Shown here in pieces: positions 1 through 6,688 of a stretch of DNA of 64,000 bases. The notes under the pieces were generated by a model. That model had not been told where the DNA came from. It made no database searches and saw only the letters and a list, made by a program, of their open reading frames with translations. Source of the stretch: Flavobacteriales bacterium (lineage in GTDB: Bacteria > Bacteroidota > Bacteroidia > Flavobacteriales_F > PHOS-HE28); the NCBI GenBank assembly GCA_016721005.1, contig JADKJM010000014.1, positions 248,001 to 312,000 of the forward strand, read 5' to 3'. The translations under genes were made by a program, and so were the position numbers. Position 1 is the first letter of the stretch. The number at the start of each line of letters is the position of its first letter.

Positions 1-1
1 C

Positions 2-892
2 TTGAGCATGTACCCGGCTTTCGGCGACATCGACAACGATGGTGACAAGGACCTGTACATCGGCGATCTGCAAGGGCGACTGCACTTCTACCGCAACGAC
101 GCCACCGGCCCCGTGGCGCAATTCCAACTGATCCAAGCCAACATCCTGGACAGCGAAGGCGCCATGATCGACGTGGGCCAGTTCGCCACGCCCATCTTCA
201 CCGACCTCGATATGGATGGCAAGCTCGACCTGGTGATCGGGGAACGCAACGGCAACCTGAACTACTACCGCAACACCGGCACGGTGAGCGCGCCCGTATG
301 GTCCTTGGTGAACGAGAACCTCGGCGAGGTGAGCACCGTGGAATACTGGAACGTCACCGGCCACTCGGTGCCTTTCCTCTTCCGCAACGACCAGAACGAA
401 CGCGAGATGCTGCTCGGTTCGGAATCCGGCTGGATCTTCCACTACGGCGATATCGAAGGCAACATCGATGGCGCATGGACCCTGCTCGACAGCACCTTCA
501 TGGACATCCACGATGGCGCGCGCACAGGACTCTGTCTCTACGACTACACCGGCGACGGCGAGTTGGACATGGTCGTCGGGAATTTCCGGGGCGGCCTCTC
601 CTTTTGGCGCAGCGATGTGATCAGTACCGTGGTGCCGGTGGGGCCGCTACAAAGCACCTTCACCATGATGCCGAACCCCGTGCGTGATCGCGTGGAACTG
701 TTGGCGGGACCCGATACCCCTGCGAAGTGCGAATGGGTCTTCCGCAACACCATCGGACAAGTGGTGCTGCGCGAACCGGTGCGTGGTGCGCGCACGGTGG
801 TGGAACTCGACGGCTTGCCCGAAGGTGTGTACCTGGTCCGGATGGAAGGAGGCGTGACATCGGGCACGCAACGGCTGGCGGTGGTGCGGTGA
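2..892 (+). CDS. FG-GAP/VCBS-repeat protein with T9SS type A tail (5' truncated)
   Basis: The reading frame is open to the left edge, so this is the C-terminal ~296 residues of a longer secreted protein. At least three FG-GAP/VCBS-like calcium-binding blade motifs are visible (FGDIDNDGDKDLYIGD, FTDLDMDGKLDLVIGE and YDYTGDGELDMVVGN), each followed by an aromatic-rich strand such as LHFYRND or LNYYRNT, as in integrin-alpha-like beta-propellers. The last ~75 residues (MMPNPVRDRVEL ... GLPEGVYLVRM ... RLAVVR) match the T9SS type A sorting domain: NP start, a G-x-Y-L-V-R strand and a short basic end. The protein is therefore expected outside the cell or on its surface. Ligand or enzymatic activity cannot be told because the N-terminal part is missing. 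The true start lies upstream of the window. Confidence 0.85.
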   Translation: MSMYPAFGDIDNDGDKDLYIGDLQGRLHFYRNDATGPVAQFQLIQANILDSEGAMIDVGQFATPIFTDLDMDGKLDLVIGERNGNLNYYRNTGTVSAPVWSLVNENLGEVSTVEYWNVTGHSVPFLFRNDQNEREMLLGSESGWIFHYGDIEGNIDGAWTLLDSTFMDIHDGARTGLCLYDYTGDGELDMVVGNFRGGLSFWRSDVISTVVPVGPLQSTFTMMPNPVRDRVELLAGPDTPAKCEWVFRNTIGQVVLREPVRGARTVVELDGLPEGVYLVRMEGGVTSGTQRLAVVR

Positions 893-920
893 GGAGTTGA
901 CCTCGCCGGGGTTGATCCAG

Positions 921-1420
921 CCCCACCGGTCATCGCGAGCGCAGCGAAGCGATCTCGTCAAGCGCAGCCCACACGATCGTCAGCCCCACCGGTCATCGCG
1001 AGCGCAGCGAAGCGATCTCGTCACGCGCAGCCCACACGATCGTCAGCCCCACCGGTCATCGCGAGCGCAGCGAAGCGATCTCGTCAAGCGAAGCCCACGC
1101 GATCGTCAGCGCACCCCCCGGAGCCGTCACTGCGGCCCGTCATCCCGGCCTTGGGCCGGGACGCAGCCTCGTCAGCGAAGCCCACACGATCGTCAGCCCC
1201 ACCGGTCATCGCGAGCGCAGCGAAGCGATCTCGTCAAGCGAAGCCCACGCGATCGTCAGCGCACCCCCCGGAGCCGTCACTGCGGGCCGTCATCCCGGCC
1301 TTGGGCCGGGACGCAGCCTCGTCAAGCGAAGCCCACGCGATCGTCAGCGCACCCCCCGGAGCCGTCACTGCGGCCCGTCATCCCGGCCTTGAGCCGGGAC
1401 GCAGTCTCGTTACCTGAAGC
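921..1420. repeat. Cluster of two interleaved palindromic repeat families
   Basis: Family A has the core ggtcatcgcgagcgcagcga followed by agcgatctcgtca; copies begin near 921, 984, 1047 and 1197, with an exact 63-bp period for the first three. Family B begins ccccccggagccgtcactgc and continues with catcccggcc-ttg-ggccggga, a GC-rich inverted repeat; copies begin near 1111, 1261 and 1349. Both share the linker agcccac(a/g)cgatcgtcag. A further B copy lies at 1708-1794 and an isolated A-like copy (tgtcattgcgagcgccgcga) near 4720. Composition and palindromic cores resemble REP-type interspersed intergenic elements; mobility is inferred, not shown. Confidence 0.85.
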
Positions 1421-1707
1421 ACATGAAGCTCTACGGCGTGAATTTCCTGATGACCTCACACCCGCTCCCACAAGTTTGCAACCCGTGCTCCACCCTTCAC
1501 CCCCCCAATAGCGAAGTGCCTCATATCGCCCGTACGTCGATCCACCTTGCGGCCGGATCTTCCGGAATCGAATGAAGCACTTCGGGCGCAAGCTACCCCT
1601 CCGCTCCCGCGTGTCTGCACCTCGGACTCATCACCATTGCCATGGCGTCCATTTCAGTCCATTCCCGTCCATTCCACCCCGTCCACCCCGTCCACCAAAC
1701 CCACCAC

Positions 1708-1794
1708 CCCCCGGAGCCGTCACTGCGGGCCGTCATCCCGGCCCCGAGCCGGGACGCAGCCTCGTCAGCGAAGCCCTCGCGATCGTCAGAGCCC
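1708..1794. repeat. Additional family B palindromic repeat copy abutting the IS element
   Basis: The sequence repeats the family B unit seen at 1111, 1261 and 1349, with the variant hairpin catcccggcc-cc-gagccgggac and the shared linker gatcgtcag. It stops a few bases before the left end of the IS3-family element at 1795, so the insertion lies immediately beside, or within the tail of, this copy. Confidence 0.75.
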
Positions 1795-1833
1795 TGACTC
1801 GTCCTGATCCGGGTTTACGCAAAAGCGAACCTC

Positions 1834-2139
1834 ATGAAGGACGGAACGGACAAGGAAAAAGGAAGGCCACGCAAATACGATGTGGCGTTCAAACGAATGG
1901 TGATCGGCGAGTACCGGAGCGGTCGCTGGACCATGGAGCAATTGCGTCGGCGATACGCCTTGGCGGGCAAGAGCTGTATTGCAGAATGGATGACGCAGAT
2001 GGACCTTGGTGCGCGGCCACAGCCCAGTGCCGAAGTTTGGGCGATCAACCCAAAGGAGATGCCCCAGCGCAAGAAGAGCGAACGCAGCGCGGACCTGCGC
2101 AACCGGATCAGGGGAACTGGAACGGCAACTGGAGGATGA
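1834..2139 (+). CDS. IS3-family transposase OrfA (frame-disturbed)
   Basis: The N-terminal part (KGRPRKYDVAFKRMVIGEY ... WTMEQLRRRYALAGKSCIAEW) is the helix-turn-helix of IS3 OrfA, which binds the element ends. The annotated frame ends at 2139, but the family's leucine-zipper continuation (ELERQLEDEQLKSEAYSKL, then IDLAESEHRIAIRK) is in the next frame from about 2113 to 2210. A GGGG run at 2111-2114, where one G fewer would restore the frame, explains the break. Near the end, an AAAAA run at 2209-2213 would need one extra A to give the end RKKANTK-stop at 2226-2228, overlapping orfB. Two compensating homopolymer differences suggest either sequencing error or a decayed copy; the normal product would be about 130 residues. 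Confidence 0.7.
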   Translation: MKDGTDKEKGRPRKYDVAFKRMVIGEYRSGRWTMEQLRRRYALAGKSCIAEWMTQMDLGARPQPSAEVWAINPKEMPQRKKSERSADLRNRIRGTGTATGG

Positions 2140-2225
2140 ACAGCTCAAGAGCGAAGCCTATTCCAAGCTGATCGACCTGGCGGAGAGCGAGCACCGGATC
2201 GCGATCCGAAAAAGGCCAATACCAA

Positions 2226-3194
2226 GTGATCCGTGAGATGAAGGACAGCTATCCGCACATCAGCTTGGTGCGGCTCTGTCGATCATTTGGTGTTACACGA
2301 CAAGCCTTCTATCAGCACTTTTGGACGACCCAAGCCTATTGCATGGAACATGAACTGGTGCTGGTGCGCGTGCAGGAGATCCGCCAGGACCATCGGCGCT
2401 TGGGTACGCGTAAGTTGATGGACAAGCTCCAGCCCTTCCTCCTGGAGCACCACATCAAGATGGGCCGCGACGCGCTCTTCGATCTGCTCGCCGATCACGG
2501 TCTGCTGGTACGACGGCTCCGCAAGTACATCCACACCACACGCTCATCGCACTGGTTACGCAAGTGGCCCAACCTGATCAAGGACAGGAAGCTCACCGGA
2601 CCTGGGCAGCTCTGGGTAAGCGATATCACCTACTTCAAGACCGGGAAGGAAGGCTACACTTACATCAGCTTGATCACCGACGCTTGGTCGCACCGCATCA
2701 TGGGCCACCACTTGGCCACGGACCTTGAAGCAGCCAGCACATTGGAAGCCTTGCGCATGGCCATCGCGCAGGCGGTCACCGTTCCAAAGGGCTTGATCCA
2801 TCACAGCGATCGTGGCGTGCAGTACTGTTCGCAAGCGTACGTGGATGTGCTGCAAGCCAATAGCATCGGCATAAGCATGACCGAGAAGGGCGATCCCTTG
2901 GAGAACGCCGTGGCCGAACGCATCAACGGGATCATCAAACAGGAATACCTCGATACATGGTGCATCGATACGGTTGCACAAGCGCGTGCCGCTCTGGAAC
3001 GTGCCGTGTTCCTCTACAACTCCGATCGGCCGCACAACAGCATCAGCAATCTCACACCTGACCAAGCGCACACCGGTACCATGAAGATCAAACGGCTTTG
3101 GAAGAACTACTACCCCAAGCGAACACCTGTCAACGCAGTTCAGGACGTTCTCTCAACTGTAAACCTATCTTCGGACATCAACCAAAACCTGTAA
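2226..3194 (+). CDS. IS3-family transposase OrfB, DDE integrase
   Basis: A 322-residue protein starting at GTG 2226, just where a repaired OrfA would stop, which is the usual IS3 arrangement for translational coupling or -1 frameshifting. Residues ~45-100 form the HTH_21-like region (RQDHRRLGTRKL). The rve integrase core carries the catalytic triad D133 (WVSDITY), D195 (HHSDRGVQY) and E231 (NAVAERINGIIKQE), with the D-to-E distance of 36 expected for DD(35)E. All catalytic residues are present, so the recombinase domain looks intact. The stop codon is at 3192-3194 inside the right inverted repeat. In the cell it would cut and join the IS ends as the OrfAB fusion; whether a fusion can form here depends on the disturbed orfA. 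Confidence 0.93.
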   Translation: MIREMKDSYPHISLVRLCRSFGVTRQAFYQHFWTTQAYCMEHELVLVRVQEIRQDHRRLGTRKLMDKLQPFLLEHHIKMGRDALFDLLADHGLLVRRLRKYIHTTRSSHWLRKWPNLIKDRKLTGPGQLWVSDITYFKTGKEGYTYISLITDAWSHRIMGHHLATDLEAASTLEALRMAIAQAVTVPKGLIHHSDRGVQYCSQAYVDVLQANSIGISMTEKGDPLENAVAERINGIIKQEYLDTWCIDTVAQARAALERAVFLYNSDRPHNSISNLTPDQAHTGTMKIKRLWKNYYPKRTPVNAVQDVLSTVNLSSDINQNL

Positions 3195-3237
3195 ACCTTT
3201 TTCAGGACGGGTCACCCTTCGCGCGTGGCGTATTCCC

Positions 3238-3256
3238 CCCTCCCCTGCGGGGAGGG
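3238..3256. repeat. Short GC-rich palindrome next to IS right end
   Basis: ccctcccc-tgc-ggggaggg forms a perfect 8-bp stem with a 3-nt loop, followed by gccggggtgggg. Such G/C-block hairpins look like dispersed intergenic elements rather than terminators, since there is no T-tract. No gene ends here. Confidence 0.5.
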
Positions 3257-3285
3257 CCGGGGTGGGGCTGCCCAGTCACCACCAT

Positions 3286-3735
3286 CGGTCAGGTTGTCAT
3301 CGTCGCCCATCAGATAGCCTCCGTCACCGGTCAGATAGGCATCGTCATTGCCCGGATAGCCCCCGTCACAGCCCGGATAGCCACCGTGCAAACCGGTTCT
3401 CGCATCGTCGCCCATCAGATAGCCTCCGTCATCGGTCAGATAGGCATCGTCATTGCCCGGATAGCCCCCGTCACAGCCCGGATAGCCACCGTGCAAACCG
3501 GTTCTCGCATCGTCGCCCATCAGATAGCCTCCGTCACCGGTCAGATAGGCATCGTCATAGCCAGGATAGCCAACGTCACAGCCCGGATAGCCTCCGTACA
3601 AACCAGTTCTCGCACCGTTACCCATCAGATAGCCCCCGTCACAGCCCGGATAGCCACCGTCACCGGTCAGATAGGCATAGTGGTCGCCCACTTTCCCGCC
3701 GTCGTAGCCCAGTTTACCACCGTGCAAGCCCACTT
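3286..3735. repeat. Minisatellite: 105-bp higher-order repeat built from 21-bp units
   Basis: Units of about 21 bp with the core gtca-cagcccggatagcc or gtcaccggtcagatagg are arranged in a five-unit, 105-bp higher-order repeat. Copies begin at 3301, 3406 and 3511, with a shortened, more diverged fourth from 3616. Because 21 and 105 are multiples of three, long frames stay open in several frames on both strands. On the minus strand (3787 to 3212, GTG start) the array reads as heptads of type GGYPGCD / GGYLMGD / DAYLTGD; on the plus strand it reads as VTARIA / IGIVIA-like text. No signal peptide or recognizable domain flanks it, so I treat it as non-coding tandem repeat; a small Gly/Tyr/Asp repeat protein on the minus strand is the alternative. 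Confidence 0.8.
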
Positions 3736-3815
3736 GCACGCCGTGCAAGCCGGATCTGCCTCCGGCACCACCCGGAAGCCTAACCACCTACATGATTACC
3801 CAAGAGCCTGAAGCC

Positions 3816-3849
3816 GGAAAGCCGTCCGCCGGACGGCGGACGGCTTTCC
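3816..3849. repeat. Perfect hairpin, 16-bp arms
   Basis: ggaaagccgtccgccg and its exact reverse complement are separated by two bases (ga). It ends in ctttcc on the plus strand and has no long T-tract. It may act as a transcription barrier between the minisatellite and the gene at 3932-4651, or be a dispersed palindromic element. Confidence 0.7.
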
Positions 3850-3876
3850 CGATCATGGCGTAGCCCACCTCGGAGC

Positions 3877-3934
3877 CCACTGCCTATTGCCTACTGCCCA
3901 CTGCCTACTACCTACTGCCCACTACCTACTCCTA
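3877..3934. repeat. Simple tandem repeat, actgcct/actacct words
   Basis: Short C/T/A words of 7 bases (actgcct, attgcct, actgccc, actacct) repeat about eight times just beyond the stop codon of the minus-strand gene at 3932-4651. Nothing coding is seen in it. Confidence 0.65.
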
Positions 3935-4651
3935 TAGCCTCCTGAGCGCGATCCCCGTCACCAACTTGGTCTCGGGCGCCGTGGCACCGTACACCCCCTT
4001 CACATAGTTCTTACAGTCCAGGGCGATATCCACCATACCCGTGTCCTTGTCATACAACGTTTTGTTCCGCGTAACCCGCAAGGTGTTCACCGGCCCGATG
4101 ATCGTCCCGATATGGTCGTTCGCCGTCTTCATTGCTGTGGCCAGTGCCGTAAGCGTCACCACCTTCAGATCGTTCTCGTTCGGTGCATAGGCCGCATCGC
4201 CTCCATACAGGTCCACCAATTGCTTGAAGGTATCCGCCTTCTGCACGTAACTCTGGTGGCTCGTACTCACATCCGCAGGATCAGGAGACCCATCCGGGAG
4301 TTTCGCCACCGCAACTCCGGATCCCCGGAAACGATCCGCAAGTCCCTTCGCATCCGCCTTGATCTGGTCGCTTGCCGTCGTACTGTTGAAGTAGTTCAAG
4401 GTCCTCGTCACCAACTTATCCGTGGGCTCGAACAGGATCTGCCGATCATTGATCGGCGCTTTCGCGGCTTGTACAGCCGCCGTTAGGGTTTGGTGCGCCG
4501 TATCAGCCGTCGTCCATTGTGCCGTCATGTTCACAATGGTCAGACTCGCGTTGCTCGGGTTGTACGGCGCCCCGAAAGCATCGCATTGGTCAATAAGCAA
4601 CTTGAAGTTGCTGATGTTCACTGCATGACCCGTTTCTGTGTTGGAAGCCAT
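3932..4651 (-). CDS. Conserved hypothetical protein, Thr/Ala-rich, soluble
   Basis: A 239-residue protein starting at ATG 4651 (MASNTETGHAVNISNFKLL). It has no signal peptide and no membrane segment, and appears to be mostly helical with many Ala, Thr, Lys and Asp residues. The opening (TGHAVNISNFK...AFGAPYNPSNASLTI) and the central FEPTDKLVTRTLNYFNST look like a family I have seen as hypothetical proteins in Bacteroidota genomes; I cannot name a domain or function. It stands alone between repeat-rich regions, with a C-tract directly upstream and a simple repeat right after its stop. Codon use looks like the neighbouring chromosome genes, so it is probably genuine. Confidence 0.75.
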   Translation of the reverse strand: MASNTETGHAVNISNFKLLIDQCDAFGAPYNPSNASLTIVNMTAQWTTADTAHQTLTAAVQAAKAPINDRQILFEPTDKLVTRTLNYFNSTTASDQIKADAKGLADRFRGSGVAVAKLPDGSPDPADVSTSHQSYVQKADTFKQLVDLYGGDAAYAPNENDLKVVTLTALATAMKTANDHIGTIIGPVNTLRVTRNKTLYDKDTGMVDIALDCKNYVKGVYGATAPETKLVTGIALRRL

Positions 4652-4912
4652 GATATGGGGGGGTGTTGGTTTGTGACTACTTCACCTAACTCCAATTGCC
4701 CCCGCATTATTGCTTCCGGTTGTCATTGCGAGCGCCGCGAAGCCCTCGAAGCGCTGGCCGCTGATGAATTCGATGCAATGCTTCTTCAGCTCCTTACGGG
4801 CCAATGGGCGCGCCTTGCGAAGCAGCGCCCGCAGGACCCAAGCTTCCACTGACTTCCCTGAAATACCGAAGGCGCCCTCTCAAGCGCCTTCGTTGTATCG
4901 ATACGTTCCTAC
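4652..4912. other. Intergenic stretch with isolated repeat and mdh terminator
   Basis: No gene is seen. It contains one isolated family A-like repeat (around 4718-4745) and the terminator hairpin of mdh at 4868-4891. Small plus-strand open frames here show no protein-like composition. Confidence 0.6.
4868..4891 (-). terminator. Rho-independent terminator of mdh
   Basis: gaaggcgc and its reverse complement gcgccttc form an 8-bp stem with an 8-nt loop, 22 bp beyond the mdh stop codon. Read on the minus strand it is followed by ggtattt, a short T-rich tail. Confidence 0.7.
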
Positions 4913-5854
4913 TCAGGCCGTCACGCTGTTCATCTTGTCCAGCACTTCCATCACCTCCTTCACGGCCTTGGCGCTGGCGTTCAACAGTTCCATCTCGTCG
5001 GCGTTCAGCTTCAGTTCGATGATGCGCTCCACGCCTTTGCGGCCAAGCACCACGGGCGCACCGAGGTAGACGTCCTTCAGGCCGTACTCGCCTTGCAACC
5101 ACACGCAGCAGGGGAAGATCCGCTTCTGGTCGCGCAGGATGGCCTCTACCATTTGCGCGGCAGCGGTGCCCGGTGCATACCACGCGGAAGTACCGAGCAG
5201 GTTCACGAGTTCGCCCCCACCTTTCTTGGTGCGCTCCACGATGGCTTCCAACTTATCGGCCGCAATGAGTTCCGTCACCGGGATGCCGCCCACCGTGGTG
5301 TAGCGCGGCAAGGGCACCATGGTGTCGCCGTGGCCGCCCATGAGCACCGCTTGGATGTCCTTCGGACTCACGTTCAGTTCCGTGGCGAGGAAGGCGCGGT
5401 AGCGCGCGGTGTCCAAGATGCCCGCCATACCGAACACGCGGTTCGCAGGCAATTTGCTGGAGAGGTAAGCGCAATAGGTCATCACATCCAGCGGGTTGCT
5501 CACCACAATGATGATGGCATCCGGGCTGTGCTTCACGATGTTCTCGGTCACGCTCTTCACAATCCCGGCGTTCGTCGCGATGAGGTCGTCGCGGCTCATG
5601 CCCGGCTTGCGCGGCAGGCCGCTGGTGATCACCACCACATCACTTCCGGCGGTCTTGGAGTAGTCGTTGGTGGAACCGGTGATCCGGGAATCGAACAAAT
5701 TGATCGGGGCGGTCTGCCAGATGTCCAAGGCCTTGCCTTCGGCGAAGCCTTCCTTGATATCGAGCAAGACCACTTCATTGGCGAGTTCCCAACGGGCTAC
5801 GGCATCGGCGCAGGTCGCGCCCACGTTACCGGCCCCTACCACTGTGACTTTCAT
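4913..5854 (-). CDS. mdh: Malate dehydrogenase (NAD)
   Basis: A 313-residue L-malate:NAD oxidoreductase of the tricarboxylic acid cycle, cytoplasmic. The Rossmann motif GAGNVG is at 7-12 and D32 follows the second strand, which favours NAD over NADP. Substrate-binding arginines R82 and R88 lie in GLPRKPGMSRDDL, and the catalytic Asp/His pair is D148 (ILDTARYR) and H175 (GGHGDTM). The LDH-like sequence of the mobile loop (R-K-P-G-M) has the Arg typical of malate rather than lactate specificity. Length equals that of the family. It is transcribed alone, with a TACTTTCG -7-like box upstream and a terminator downstream. Confidence 0.97.
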   Translation of the reverse strand: MKVTVVGAGNVGATCADAVARWELANEVVLLDIKEGFAEGKALDIWQTAPINLFDSRITGSTNDYSKTAGSDVVVITSGLPRKPGMSRDDLIATNAGIVKSVTENIVKHSPDAIIIVVSNPLDVMTYCAYLSSKLPANRVFGMAGILDTARYRAFLATELNVSPKDIQAVLMGGHGDTMVPLPRYTTVGGIPVTELIAADKLEAIVERTKKGGGELVNLLGTSAWYAPGTAAAQMVEAILRDQKRIFPCCVWLQGEYGLKDVYLGAPVVLGRKGVERIIELKLNADEMELLNASAKAVKEVMEVLDKMNSVTA

Positions 5855-5908
5855 ACGGATACGGGTGTTTTTTGGAATGGATCAGCGCTCAGTTGGAGCG
5901 TTCGGCGG

Positions 5909-5916
5909 CGAAAGTA
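5909..5916 (-). promoter_or_regulatory. Probable -7 element for mdh (TACTTTCG)
   Basis: Minus-strand tactttcg matches the Bacteroidota -7 consensus TAnnTTTG at seven of eight positions, about 55 bp upstream of the mdh ATG. A clear -33 TTG at standard spacing is not seen. Confidence 0.45.
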
Positions 5917-6013
5917 AGGCATCGTTCCGGGCGTCCTGAACGGGGGCTGCGGGAAACTCTCTACCCTCGGCAGGCATCCTTTCCGGGATCGGGTCGTCTA
6001 GGCCCCAGAGCGT

Positions 6014-6688
6014 ATGGCTAACTTGCCCACACCAACCCGCACACCTGTGGCTTCCCCTTCCGTCCCGGAACGGACCTCTCCCCGGCTCATCCTTTCGTGG
6101 GTGAACACGGAAGGCCCTGCCCCGGACCATAGTGTGTTGGTAGACGGTTGCCAGAACGGCGAGCGTAAGGCACAGCAACGGGTGTATGAAATGTTCTACG
6201 GCAAGATGATGGCCGTGTGCATGCGTTACACCAAGAACACGGACCAAGCGAAGGACATCCTGCAGGACGGCTTCATCAAGGTCTTCAAGAGCGTCGGCGC
6301 CTTCAACCGGGAAGGTTCATTCGAGGGCTGGATCCGCCGGATCGTGGTGAACACCGCCATCGATCACTTCCGCCGCAGCAAGAACGCCTACCTCTTGTTG
6401 GGTGAGGAGCGCAGCATCGAGGATTTCGGCGACATGGATGCCGAGGACAACATCGCGGAGGAGGAGGAGACGGATGTGTGGGACCTGAAGCCGGCAGACG
6501 TGATCAATGCCATGCAGAAGCTGACGCCGGCCTACCGGACGGTCTTCAACCTGTATGTATTCGAGGAAATGACCCACAAGGAGATCGCGGATGTCCTGGG
6601 GATCAACATCGGCACGAGCAAGAGCAATCTGGCGAAGGCCAAGAACAACCTGAAGAAGCTGCTTCGCAAGGAGCACAAGATCAACTAA
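6014..6688 (+). CDS. RNA polymerase ECF sigma factor
   Basis: A 224-residue group IV (ECF) sigma factor. Residues ~54-121 carry sigma region 2 (QRVYEMFYGKMMAVCMRY for core binding; DILQDGFIKVF and WIRRIVVNTAIDHFRR for -10 recognition). Residues ~168-215 carry region 4 (LTPAYRTVFNLYVFEEMTHKEIA...INIGTSKSNLAKAK), the HTH that reads the -35/-33 element. An acidic linker (EDFGDMDAEDNIAEEEE) separates them and no sigma region 3 is present. The stop codon overlaps the start of the next gene (TAATG), so both are translated together; that neighbour is a membrane protein and the likely regulator of this sigma factor. The ~45-residue N-terminal extension is Pro/Ser-rich, and a later start is possible. 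Confidence 0.92.
   Translation: MANLPTPTRTPVASPSVPERTSPRLILSWVNTEGPAPDHSVLVDGCQNGERKAQQRVYEMFYGKMMAVCMRYTKNTDQAKDILQDGFIKVFKSVGAFNREGSFEGWIRRIVVNTAIDHFRRSKNAYLLLGEERSIEDFGDMDAEDNIAEEEETDVWDLKPADVINAMQKLTPAYRTVFNLYVFEEMTHKEIADVLGINIGTSKSNLAKAKNNLKKLLRKEHKIN

Larger units (their letters stand above)
893..1794. other. Gene-free, repeat-rich intergenic stretch
   Basis: No credible gene is seen between the FG-GAP gene and the IS element. The stretch holds the two interleaved repeat families described separately (921-1420 and 1708-1794). Between them, 1424-1707 is mostly unique, ending in a short C-rich tract with repeated cgtccattcc / ccccgtcca words around 1645-1700. Open frames here are Arg/Ser/Pro-rich translations of the repeats and have no protein-like composition. 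Confidence 0.7.
1795..3214 (+). mobile_element. IS3-family insertion sequence, complete, 1420 bp
   Basis: Imperfect 24-bp terminal inverted repeats are visible at 1795-1818 (tgactcgtcctga... gggtttac) and 3191-3214 (reverse complement tgacccgtcctga... ggtttac), matching at 19 of 24 positions and ending in TG...CA as usual for IS3. They are flanked by a 3-bp direct repeat, ccc, at 1792-1794 and 3215-3217, which fits the 3-4 bp duplication of this family. Inside are orfA (HTH) and orfB (DDE integrase) in the usual order, and the orfB stop codon lies within the right repeat. A second copy of the subterminal word ctgtaaacct occurs at about 3160, 30 bp inside the right end. The orfA frame is disturbed (see its entry), so autonomous transposition is uncertain. 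Confidence 0.9.

Noticed and set aside
921..1420. Possible CRISPR array
   Set aside because: The units are palindromic repeats of two kinds with shared linkers; there are no unique spacers of even length and no cas genes.
3286..3735. Possible CRISPR array or coding gene
   Set aside because: Tandem 21-bp units touch each other without spacers. As a gene it lacks a signal peptide, a good start and a non-repeat domain.
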